This document shows positions 46,571 to 57,827 of a stretch of DNA of 64,000 nt, piece by piece (the first letter of the stretch is position 1; every line of letters begins with the position of its first letter). This DNA comes from Perilla frutescens. Taxonomy: Eukaryota; Streptophyta; Magnoliopsida; Lamiales; Lamiaceae. The stretch is taken from NCBI GenBank assembly GCA_026008535.1, contig BRKX01000004.1:9015501-9079500 (forward strand). Direction: 5' to 3'. The notes beneath the pieces are model-generated. The model was not told the DNA's origin, ran no database searches, and saw nothing but the letters and a program-made list of their open reading frames with translations. A program made the position numbers and the translations under genes.

Positions 46571-48380
46571 AAAATCAACTATCACGGCATATTTCTCATT
46601 TTACATTCATGAGATAATCTTGGAAAGTCAGCTCCGGAAAACTGGACATTACTCTTGTCACCACCAAGCGTCTCGCCAAAAACCCTACCGCCGATTAAGG
46701 TTTCAGGACGTGTCCGAGATGTCGTCCTTCCTTAATTGGGGCTGCTCCACTTTCCTTCCTTGAGTAGATTTCTGATTGCTATATAATTCTATAGGATTTA
46801 TATTCCAAATTTAAATCTTATCTTACCATATTTGAATAAATCCAAATATATCAATTACATTATCCAAATCCACTAGGATAAAATAATCATCATCTTTAAA
46901 TATTCAATTTCCATATGATAAAGATTTTAATTATGGAAAATCCTAATATATCTAGAATAATAAAGGAATTAAAAGTACAACTCAAGACTATGATGATTTT
47001 CTAGCATTTTATTTTTTTTATTACATTAAAACAACATATAAAATAAAATGCTAATCTAATTCATGGATTTTCTCATGGATAAAAACATCGTAGCCAAATA
47101 CGCATACAGCCATCAACAACCATACATTCAACATAATTAATTCATCACATCACAAAAATAAATGTCATGATAGTCGGTATCACCTGTAAATAAAAACTGT
47201 GTACATACAACAACTATCAAATTAAGTAATAAACATAAAATTGCATATGATATCCATACATGATCCTTTCGAAAATTATCCTTAATTAAATTATGATTTT
47301 TTAAATTTACATAAGATTAAATTTGGAAATTTTAAAATTAATTAAAATATTCTACCAAACTAAATCTTATACATTCGAAAATATCCCAAAGATTAAATCT
47401 GGAAATTATCAACATAAGTTGAAAATTCCTCCAAATTAAATATTAAAATTTTCAAACATTCCTTAGTAATTAATATGAAAATTTTGATAAACATAAAAAA
47501 TTATTTCCAAATTAAATACTAAATTTTCGAAATTCACCCAAAAATTAAATTTGGGAATTTTTGAAATTAATCAAAAAACTTCCAAATAAAATCTTAAATA
47601 TTTCAAAAATCTCCTAATAATTAAATCTGAAAATTTTGATAGTAATGAAAAATCTATTCCAAATTATTATAATAATAATATAAAAAATTACTAGAAAAAT
47701 AAATCTGAAAATTTTGTATTTAATCAAAAATCTTTTTCAAATTAAATTCCTAATTTTTGAATATCCTCAAATAAATAAATCTAGAAATTTTGATATTAAT
47801 AAAAAATTCTTTCCAAATAATATGCCCTAGATTTCAAAAATTACACAAATAATAAATCTGGAAATTTTGATGCACTTCAAACACTTTCCAAATTTAAAAT
47901 TTTATTTTGAAACCTACTAGGATTAGAATTTGATAACATTTAATATACATCAAAATTACCTTCTCCAATTCTAATTTCCCAAATTTTCAATCTTTATCTA
48001 GGATTAAATTTAGAATGTTGACTTTCATCAAAAAAAAAAAAAAAACAACATCCAAATCAAATCACTAAGTATCGAAAATTATACAATCAAATTTGGGGAA
48101 TTTGATATAAACACTTTCGACCATACTGAGAATTAAAATCTAGAAATTCCATTCTCAATGAAATATCATTCCAAATCAAACACTCCATGATCGAAAGTAC
48201 ATAGAGATCAAAAATTGAATTTTTCAAAATTCATCAAAAAATATCTCCAATTTTTTATCTATTAATTCGAAACATATGAACAATTAAAATCTGAAAATTT
48301 AAACACCTTAAATTTATCAACAGATGTAAACAAATTATTCAAATTATATCTAGAATTAATTCTAGAGCAGAGCCAAAATC
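46571..48380 (-). other. Inverted leader of Copia fragment C
   Basis: AT-rich, no ORF. On the minus strand it runs from the PBS at 48395 to about 46571 and matches A's leader (28861-30100) in the same orientation and B's leader (37132 onward) inverted. Confidence 0.8.
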
Positions 48381-48395
48381 TGCGCTGATACCAAG
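48381..48395 (-). other. Primer binding site of fragment C
   Basis: The minus strand reads CTTGGTATCAGCGCA directly after the LTR. It differs from TGGTATCAGAGC by one base. Confidence 0.85.
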
Positions 48396-49857
48396 TGTTG
48401 AGGTTTTTTCGAATTGTATCCCCACAAGATCTATTTGAATGCCATTAATTCTAAGCTCATGTAAATCATAATTTTATTTGTGACATTAATTATCCTATGT
48501 TGAATTAACATGTAAGTCCAATTTCGAATCTATTGCAGTGAAAAAAATATAATCAATTGAAACTGGTACATACAAACGTTATCGGGTTGCTCACGGGATT
48601 AAAGGTCTAATCCCGTTGTTAATGGAGAACACATGGATGGCGATTTACTTCTCCTTGTTGTTCGAAATCTCACAGTTCTAATATTCTACTTCTTGATCTT
48701 TTATTGTGTTCCCGGACCTTGTCTAGATGCAAGGTGGGCTGCAGACTACTAAACAGTTGTGGAAACCCTTGGGATCAAGAGAGCATAAGGAGGGTCTGTA
48801 TTTCTTGTTAAGTTTCGCGCCCCCCCCTATATATAGGGAGAGGTGGGCGAAATTTAGGTCTCCAAACCCTAATGGGTTTGGGCCTCCAACTCTTTTTCTA
48901 TCCCTAGTTCACTTAGGTTATATTGGGCTATAACAAGGATCTAAAAAAATATTAAATTGGCCTACTAATTTATTTATATCCTTGTTAATTTATTTAATTT
49001 CTAATATCCATAACAGGGATATAAATAAATAAATTAAGTATTATTTTTATTCCACTAAAATTTTTTTACTGAACTACCAATTTGATACATATTTACGAAT
49101 ATTCTTTCTCCTTTAGACCAACCATTTCCTATATTTAAGATATAATGTCCATTAATTAATTATGTAAGCTTCTGACAGCTATAATTAATTAATATCTTTT
49201 CCGAGAGTAGTACGCACAACTTCCGTATCATGTTAAGAATAATATTCTACATGTAGGGCTTCCCATGATCTTTGTGCTTTCTCAAGGGGACATCATCAAC
49301 ATGACATATCAGGGCACAGTGGCCATATATAATGCACGACTCATCATATATGTAAATGTCACTGCCCAAAATATCGAGGTTGTTGATCCTATCAAAGAAT
49401 CTCACTCATTGATAAATCAAAGCAGTCGACACAACATATATATGTCCGCCAATATATATGGATTAAGAATCCGAACTCTATGGATCTTTATTCTCTCACT
49501 TAAGGTCAAAATAGAGAACAATATCCTATCGTGATCCTCCTCAATACACAAGCCAGTGTACTAGAATAATCAGTTAGTCAAGATAAGCTAAGTATCATAT
49601 TATTCTATGGTGTATCGATGGTGGGTTCAGGACTATCTAAGTCGTGAGCCTTTTAATACAATGCAAGAAATTCGATGATATGATCTTTACCGTATGTTGA
49701 CCCACGCCATATCATCTACAATGCAAGTGCATGAAACGTTCAATTAAATATAAGAATAATTAAATGCACATAGTGACTGCAATTATTATTCAATCTATAT
49801 CATCTTAATATTGTTTAATGTATATAAAGACAAGTTTTCGAGTATACAAAACCAACA
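48396..49857 (-). repeat. 5' LTR of Copia fragment C (LTR5)
   Basis: 1462 bp, TGTTGA...CCAACA ends, same family as LTR1-LTR4, minus-oriented because a PBS lies at its lower-coordinate side. No matching second LTR and no target duplication is found (right flank TCACC). Confidence 0.9.
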
Positions 49858-49869
49858 TCACCTACCCTG

Positions 49870-51415
49870 GATGGATCCATGGCTCAAAAGAAGAAGGTCC
49901 CTCGAAAGTCAACTAAGGGTACAATTCTTGTGTCTACCAGGTCCCTGATGACCAGAAGCTAAGCTTCAAAAGAAATTCTGGAAAGCTTTCTGAAGAATAC
50001 CCAAGCCGGAAGGGAGACCAGACCCAAAGCTACTGCTGAAAAGAAGAAAGTTCACAAGGAAGTTACGTGAACATGTTGGTGGACATTCCAGGTAACCGGA
50101 TGTGATTCAAGAAGAAGGTACTTCTTCTACTGGTCTTTTTAGATCTATTTTTCATGCCTCTCTATGGGATAAGATCAAAAAAATGAATGTTATATCTGAG
50201 ATGAGGGTAGATACATCTGTGTTGGTGGAGGGGGTATCTACACCTTGATTGAGGCTACTGGTTTGTTTCAAACCGTGCTGAGGGTTAGAGAATATGTCCC
50301 TATGGTTGTCAGTGAGTTTTACTACAACCCGACTAAGGACATGGATGATCTTGCTTCTGAGAATTTAGAGAAGGTGTTTGTTAGGGGAGAGATGGTGGAA
50401 TTCTCTCCACGTCTAATCAATCAGACAATAGGATCCAAGGTTTAAGGAGAGTTCGAGGAAGTTGAGGACTGGGGTCTTATTGATGCTGAACTCACATGAG
50501 GTGAGTATGATTATTAGCCGTTAAATCCCCAGACCAACCCATCAAGCTAGCTGACCGCCATCTACAAAGCCCTGTTCAGAATTTCCATATATAAATGGGT
50601 TCAAACCACCCACCGAACAAGAGTAAATCAGAATTAAGGAAGGCTCCTATTTCATGTGGGAACTGGAAGGGGTTTCGATTTTGGGCAGTTTGTCTTCAAC
50701 AACGTTGTTAGTCTGGCTGAGAGTGAGCTAATCAAAGCTCCAATCATCTACCTTGTGTTGATCTATGGAATCATCAAAAGCTAGAGAAAGAATATTGCAA
50801 TAAAGATGGATTTTGTTATCAAGCCCAATAAATCTCTTAGCATGAAAGTTTCTACTGATCTGTCATCTTCATCAAAAGAGCTGCTGTGAATTCAACTTCA
50901 CAAATATGTCAGTCTTAAGAAGGGTTTATCGCATGCATCAGAACCATCTACTCTTACAGTCTCTGTGCATCAAAGAATAATCGCACATCTGAAGATTGCA
51001 TTGTCTTTCATGCTTAAAAGACTCTAAACCATGCTATTGAGAGGAAGAAAGTTTAGGAACTTCTTCATGAACTTCTTTAGAATAAGGAGTTTACAAAGCC
51101 TTCTGTAGAGAAAGATCAACCTTTACAAACCTTGGTTGAAACAGCAGTCAAGGAAAGTGAAGATACTCAAAGGAAGAAAGACTATCTCAGTACACTAGCC
51201 CGAACTAAGGATCAAGATAATGAAGAAGAGACTGAGCATGAAAAGGAGTATACAAAGGAAGAATAGGAGATCGAGGAGGATGAAACAACATAAAGAGCTG
51301 AAGCTGGTGCGGATGCAGATGATGATGAAGACGTAGAAGAAGAAACTGAAGAAGAGGAAGCAGAAGCTGAGGAATTTGAGTTTACACAATCTTATGTAGA
51401 TAAATCTGAATGATG
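49870..51415 (+). pseudogene. SIRE-like accessory ORF, decayed
   Basis: Starts near 49880 (MAQKKKVPRKSTKGT). After frame changes the open segment 50245-50445 reads LFQTVLRVREYVPMVVSEFYYNPT, FVRGEMVEFSPRLINQTIGS. This matches the 'VxEFY-N ... VFVRGxxVxFSPxxIN' pattern of the putative plant transposon protein family that follows pol in SIRE-type elements. The 3' part (51190-51415) is very acidic (EEETEEEEAEAEEFEF). Stops occur throughout. It lacks any RNase H before it, so the pol end of this element is missing. Confidence 0.7.
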
Positions 51416-51874
51416 AAAGCTCTCTACTGATGCTCCTTTGTCTATACCTGTAGGCAAATAGATGGATATCACTTTTTTCAAAAAATATATCCCTTTTTTT
51501 GCTCTGATCTCTGTAAGACTCCCTTGATGAGTCTTATTTTTTTGTGAAACACTTTACTTTGAGCTTCAATTAGATATAATCTATCTGTAATCGCCTCATC
51601 CCTCATTACATGAATTTGTACTCCTTCATCATGATACTTTTGTCTTTACTATCCTATTGTTAATGATCTTCACTGCTTTGATAAAAAATTACCAAAGAAG
51701 AAATGTGAAGAAAAAGAAATGAAAACAAAACAGATTTGAAGTTCATAACAATGTTCATGAAGATCTAGGTTAACGTCCCTACTGCTGATGAAGATGTATA
51801 TGGAAATATGAAGGAATTACACCTGGAAAAATGAAGGAGTTGATTTGCCAACAAATAAAGACAAAGAGGGAGAT
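51416..51874 (+). other. 3' untranslated region and PPT of a SIRE-like element
   Basis: No gene is visible. It ends GACAAAGAGGGAGAT (51860-51874), a PPT, directly before TGTTAGTG. Confidence 0.75.
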
Positions 51875-53128
51875 TGTTAGTGATGTGCTTGGCACTGAAC
51901 AAAGATACACAATCAAGGTGGATTGCTAGTGTCATGCTGCACACTAAGCTATTTTTATCAAGTGCTTTACTTTGTACTTGTTACAGTGATTGATTGTTAT
52001 TTTTCTGTACGACATTGTATAATCACTAAGTATTTGGTTTTTTCAAGTATATGTTTACTGTTCTAGACAACGTTCATAAAGATGTTCATAAACGTGATCT
52101 GAACTTCCAGAAGATAGATCAAGCAAGGAGTTTAGATTGAGCTGAAGATGAAGATGGTTGTGCATCGTGCCTCAATTGAGATTGTTCAACATGTTGAGTA
52201 CTGTCGCTAGCTTGAGTGATAGCCAGAAGTCAGTTTGTGAACACACACAAGACATTTCGCTATGGTACCTGATGTGAAGGTTCAAGATCAACAATATTCA
52301 TTACAATGTTCGTGAACGTTTACATGAAAATCCATTGTCCAGATTATTCTTTCAAGGTCGTTGAAGCTGTTTTAAGTTTCCAACTAAGAGGAGATTCAAG
52401 ATCATTCTAGAAGATGCCTTATTCATCTTGAAGAGCACGTGATTGATGTCAAAGAAGAGTCCTAAAGATGGAAGAAGTTCTAATATGGATAGTCCTAGGT
52501 TTTTGTTTCAATAAGGAAAGTTTCCTTATTCGTTTCAGATTAGGATTAGGACTTTTATTTTCTTATAAAGGCTATGTTCTTCATCTATAAATAGCCTAGG
52601 ATACAGACATGTTAAACACACACTGAATGATTATCCGCACTGAAGTTATTTATCTGCACAAAGAGCTCTAAAGTGTTAATGAGCCGCATAGGTTTTGATT
52701 ATCATTGTTAGGCTAGAGAATAGTGTTTTAGTCTTCGCGTATTGAAACACTTTTCATACACTGTCAAAGGGTTTTCGGGAGAGAATACCTGTGGGAACTA
52801 GATAGGTTAAAATCTATGCTGTGAGGGGAGCTCATAGTTCAATCCATCGAAATAGGGTGTTTGGGCATAAAGGGTTTTAAATGACGTGATGTCAGCTGCA
52901 TGTAAGATCACAAGTAAACGATACATCAGAGTAGTGGATTGTTTCTCACCGACTTGATAAGTCCCTTGACGTAGATCAGTTGATCAAACAGGGTTACCAA
53001 TCTTTTGTGTGCTTTACATTCTGCACTTTACATTAAGTTCATTATAACATTCGTGAACATTATTATGAACATTATCCTACAATGTTCGCGAACATTATTG
53101 TGAACGTTTGCAGACAAATACCTTCACA
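51875..53128 (+). repeat. 3' LTR of a SIRE-like Copia
   Basis: It starts TGTTAGTGATG after the PPT and ends near CCTTCACA, about 1254 bp. It has CTATAAATAGCC (about 52586-52597) like the LTR at 10781. Three TTCnnGAA palindromes occur (52309, 53050, 53085), the core form of a heat-shock element. Confidence 0.75.
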
Positions 53129-53855
53129 CGGGGTGTGCAATTTCAAAATATTTTTAAAAAAATAAATATATGCAATGTGGATCTTAAATGAAAGAGTATG
53201 AAAAGATGAAAGAGTATGAAAAAAGCTTTAATTTGATATATGATTTGCATAAATTCAATTGAAAACGAGAAAGTTATGAGTGTTTAAAATTTCTACATAT
53301 TTGTTTAAATATGCTCACATCAGCATCTAAATTTTGAGGAAAAGAAAAAAGTCTTCACTTTTGAAATTCAACGTATTTAGCAATGTGCCACTGTTTTTTT
53401 TTTATTTTAAAATATTTACAAGTTTATCACAACTTTTTTGTTATATATATGTATGTATGTATTCAAACGCAAGAAGTGTTATGTAATTACAATCATGCAT
53501 ATTGTTTGAATTAAAGTTAGTGTTTCAAATTTTTAATCATGAATCATGTCAAATTTTTAAGTGACCCATATGACAAAGATAGAAATAAATAATGAAAAAA
53601 GATGCAGCAGCGGTAATAAAAAATAATACCTTAAAATGTAAAATATGTGTATTGTTTATATATATTCTTAAACTAAATATTATGAAATTAATTATAACAG
53701 TTTATAATTTTTTAAAAATTTGAGGGGTTTCGTGGGCCTTGCCCTACATAGCTTAGGTCCATCTCAGGTAGGGAATATTTTTTATTAGAATTGTGACATT
53801 TTTCCTCGGGTTTATTATTTTTGGAATTAGGTAGAGAAGATTTGTGGGTTGCAAT
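53129..53855. other. AT-rich intergenic DNA
   Basis: No gene, tRNA or element border recognised. ORFs are short and lack family features. Confidence 0.5.
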
Positions 53856-54233
53856 TAGAGGTGGCATATCAGGTCGCCTGGCCGGCCCGGACCCGACTGG
53901 CCAGTGACAAAATTCAGGCTCATTCCGGCCCAAAATTTTTAGGGCCTATTTTTTAGGCCCGTCCAGACCTAAAAAATTTTCGGGCCTATTGTTTTAAGGC
54001 CCAGCCCAAAAGGCAGGTCAGGCCACTCGTGGGGCTAGTGTATTTTTTAGTGTTTTTGGCCCAAAAGCCTAGCCCGTTCGGTGGCTCTCTCATTTTTCGG
54101 CTGACCAGACCGAAATCATTTCAGGTCTAATTGTTTGTAGTCCGGCTAGGCCCGAAATTATTTCGGACCTATTTTTTTATAATTTGATCCGGCCCAAAAA
54201 GCGTGTCGGGCGGGGCCGAAATTGCAAGCACTA
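53856..54233. mobile_element. hAT-type MITE with GGCCC-rich interior
   Basis: 378 bp flanked by the 8-bp duplication GTTGCAAT (53848-53855 and 54234-54241). Termini TAGAGGTGGCA and, inverted, TAGTGCTTGCA agree at most positions and fit the TAGNG start of hAT elements. The inside is full of GGCCCGG/GGCCCAAAA and TTTCGGGCC words in both orientations. It has no transposase. Confidence 0.88.
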
Positions 54234-54241
54234 GTTGCAAT

Positions 54242-56030
54242 GTTAATTGGTGGAGAATAAGGAAACGTGCTACTCTTTTTGTTACATTGCCATAATAAAT
54301 AATATGATATTTATATATACCAAAAGAAATGGCGCCGCTGAGGCGAAATGAACTTTTCATTTTTGTATAGATGTAACACCCTAAAAATATAATATTTAAA
54401 TTTGTTATTATAGCAAATTATGGGTTTAGAGACATACTATAAGAGTAGGTAATGTCTTGATCTTAGTTGAGTATCTAAATAAATATTAAAGTCCATATTA
54501 TGTATATTATGAAAGAAGACGTCAATGGAATTGTTATGACACCAAAATCATCAAAATCAGACTTCATCTGACCTTCTAGTGGTATTTATTTAATTAAATA
54601 TTTTAAACTCAATTTATTCAATGAAAGCTAAAATTGTAAATTCAATCCGAGTTAACCCAATTACTTCGGCCCAATCCAGGCCGATTTTCAGCGATTATAT
54701 AAAGATATACTTGTATCTATACATGTGAATCAATGAGGAAACCCAATTTGAAAGGCAAAAAATTCTTTTCCGAAACTAATTTCATATTCGGTCAAAATAA
54801 CAAAATCTACCACTTGGAATAAGGTTTCATGTGCAGCTAGTAGAATACATACAGACTGATAGACATATTAGAGAATCCACTAAAAACATGAGAAAACAAA
54901 TTTAAAACTGTTTATTATATTTTAAATTATCGAGTAATTTAAATACATGTACATATAGCGTGTATCGTATCTACTAAACTAATGTTATGTAAGGTGATCC
55001 ATAAAATGACTCCTTACGAGAGTGGACTACATACCAACATGTGACTCCTTATGAGAGTGGACTACATGCGAACATTTGACAGAAAACTCGATCAGATTAA
55101 TGTATTACAAATTATTAAGTAATTAACTACATATATGTTGTGTGGGTATATATAGTAACTAATTGTGATATAAGTTTATCGAGTAAGTTCGAATAGAAGG
55201 TATGTAGTGCAAATTGTACTTTCATACCCATATTTTAGATTTTTTTTTTCTAATGATAAAATAGTACTCACTTTCTAAATTTTTACAAATCTAACATTTC
55301 ACTAATTTTATTTTAAGATTTATTGATAGGATGATTATTGTTTAAGCTACTGAAAAATAAAAATCTTAAAAAAATATAATAATTACGAGAATTTTCAGAC
55401 CACATGATTGATCGGATCTTAAATTTGCGAAAAGGTTTAGAAAAGAGTACTTTTTTGTTAATAATTTAAATTTAGATTATTTTTAAAAAATGTAAGTACT
55501 AAAATATAATTGGGCACGTTAGCGCGTGAAAGGGAATCTCGATGTCATGAAAGGAACGTAGGAAGTAAACGTTTTCCAGATGCAAAATGGACTTTCATGG
55601 CAACTTGCAACCTACCTACCAACACCAACGTCTGTCGGGCACATGAAAAAATGAATTCAGGAATTGAACCATGAACGTTCAATCTAACCCTCCTCTCCCA
55701 ATGATTGTTCCGATGAAATTATTTAGTCCATTTTTTTTTATAAGATTTAATATTTTAATGATATTTGTTTTAAAAATAAAATTTATCATATATAGCATTA
55801 TCAATTCTAATTATTATTTATTGTTAAACAATGAAATTTAAAGAAAGTATATACTGTAATTATGGAATAATCATTGTCAACATTTATCAACAAAAAAAAC
55901 ACAAATTAATAATTTTAAATGTGTAGTACGGAGTGTTGCCTATAGTGTAGCAAATGATTTTGTTCGGACTGCCCTTGGGAAACGAACTTGGATGTCCAAT
56001 TCATAGGTACAATTAATATTACGTTGTGTT
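54242..56030. other. AT-rich intergenic DNA, possible LTR fragment
   Basis: No gene. TGTAACACCCTAAAA at 54371 looks like a Gypsy LTR start, and a segment CTCCTTACGAGAGTGGACTA is duplicated at about 55010 and 55047, but no LTR end or duplication was found. Confidence 0.3.
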
Positions 56031-56080
56031 TCTCGACCCCCAATTGAAAGTGTTGAAATATCTTGTTACACTTTTTCATA

Positions 56081-56425
56081 TTTCATTCTGTGTTTCATTA
56101 TCGTAAATAATTATGATAATTGATTACAACATAAATAATCATAGTCAACATTTATCAACAAAAAAATTAATTAAAAAATTATACAAGATAATTTTGCAAA
56201 AATTAACCATAATAATAAATTATTAATTGAAAATTAAAAATTAAATATTAAAAAATAATTATAAATCCTAGCTGGGTGGGATGAACCCTAAAAACAATCA
56301 TAAAATTAAAAAATAAAATTGAAGAAAAAAATACAATATAAATTAAACTAATATTTTAAAAGTATAACATAGTGTAATACATAGAGTGTAACAGAAAATT
56401 ACATGTGCAATTATTGAACCCGTAA
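56081..56425 (+). repeat. MITE-like repeat, copy 1
   Basis: Its interior (such as 56130-56164) is identical in inverse to 60377-60411, and both ends carry TGTTACAC/GTGTAAC words that could be terminal inverted repeats. It lies next to CCTAGCTGGGTGGGATGAAC, which has counterparts at 60245-60275 and 60840-60870. Confidence 0.6.
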
Positions 56426-56622
56426 TAATTGCAGCTAGAGCTCAAGCTTTAAAGTGTAAGGGCAACTCCAAGGGAGTGCCACCTTAGCGTCGGACTGCTT
56501 ATTTTTGCCAAAAAAAAAAAAAAGCTCTCCAACAGTCCTTCACCTCTACATATTTTTTTAGGGATAAATAAAACCGCTTTACATGTAAAGGGGTACTATT
56601 CACTCCATCCTTATCCTTATCC

Positions 56623-56666
<44 letters not shown>
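56623..56666. repeat. (TTA)n microsatellite
   Basis: About 14 ATT/TTA triplets in a row. Confidence 0.95.
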
Positions 56667-56668
<2 letters not shown>

Positions 56669-56884
56669 ATTTTTTTATTCTTTTTTTTTAAAATTTTGTA
56701 TTAACTTTATTCTTTATTTTTTATTTATCTAACAATGTAAATTATGTTAGTTTTAGGTCTAATATTATGTTTAATTTCACTTAATATAATAAAAAAATTA
56801 AAAACTTAAATGATAAGAAATAACATAAAATTAAATAACATTAACTTAAATTTATGTTTTTTTAATGTAAGTTCATTTTTATTA

Positions 56885-57825
56885 CTCCCTTCGTCCCATA
56901 ATTGTAGTCCATTATTTCTTTTTGAGACTTCCCAAAACTATAATCCTAATCTAAATTTAGATTGTATTAAAATATTCTTTAACAAATATAACCCTATTTA
57001 ATATAGTATGAATGAAATTAATAGACTAGAAAATAAGGACAATGTAGAATAATTATTGTAAATTGTGTATTTTCAATGCATATTAAATGTGATTTCTTAA
57101 TCTGTGTAATAATGAGAAGTGTAGAGGTCAAAAAATCTCTACAATTAATCCTTCTTTGAGTTCGGGCTCCGGCGATCTACAAGACAAAGAAAACACGTGA
57201 AGCCGAAGCACCGTCGAGGGGTTGACGATCAAACGGACTCCGACGCTCAAGTCAAAATCGAATTAATTAAAGAATAAACGATTAAATTGCAGAATTATAA
57301 GAGCTATATTATAAAAGAGGGGGGGTCGAGCTTCGCTGTTATGGAGCCTTGTGCGTGGCTTGCTTGCGGAGCTATGCGACGAATGCCTATGATTTGATTG
57401 AAGTTGCAAGTGTTGCGTGTATAGTGTGTATGATCCCTCTTTTCTGCCGTTTACGAAGAACGTATATATACTGGTGGGATACTAACTGAATCCCGATATT
57501 TTAGGGATCCTCTCTTATCCCTTTTAGGGTTTTTGACGGGGTCATGGCTATCTTCAACGGATACTTTGACCCAGTCTTCTCCTTGAGTCTATTCGATCGT
57601 GGACTCTCGCTTCTAGACCTCTGGACTTCGAGGATTAAGGTATCGACCTCGAGGCATGGACCTCGAAAGGTGAACTTCGAGGTATGGACCTCGAGACACT
57701 TTATCATGAGGCGTCGATCCTATTTGGTTCTTAAAACCTTCAAATGTGTGTGGCCCTAGACTTTGGGCCTATGCAGAAATAGGGCTTCTACAAGAAGTGG
57801 ACTACAATTATGGGACGAAAGGGAG
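56885..57825. mobile_element. Stowaway (Tc1/mariner) MITE with an LTR inside
   Basis: The termini CTCCCTTCGTCCCATAATTG and CAATTATGGGACGAAAGGGAG are inverted copies flanked by TA. This is the well-known Stowaway end of plants. Without the 673-bp insertion and its duplication the element is about 263 bp. Confidence 0.95.
57120..57792. repeat. Solo LTR inside the Stowaway element
   Basis: 673 bp with TGTAGA...TTCTACA ends and the 5-bp duplication AGAAG on both sides (57115-57119, 57793-57797). No PBS, PPT or ORF. A cluster of GACCTCGA words lies at 57640-57700. The family is unknown to me and orientation is uncertain. Confidence 0.82.
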
Positions 57826-57827
57826 TA

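Noticed and set aside
21179..48395. tRNA-like sequences TGGTATCAGAG at several places
   Set aside because: These are primer binding sites complementary to initiator tRNA-Met next to LTR ends; no cloverleaf is present.
54371..55250. Gypsy solo LTR starting TGTAACACCC
   Set aside because: Only the start is LTR-like. No TTACA-type end and no duplication found; left as a low-confidence fragment.
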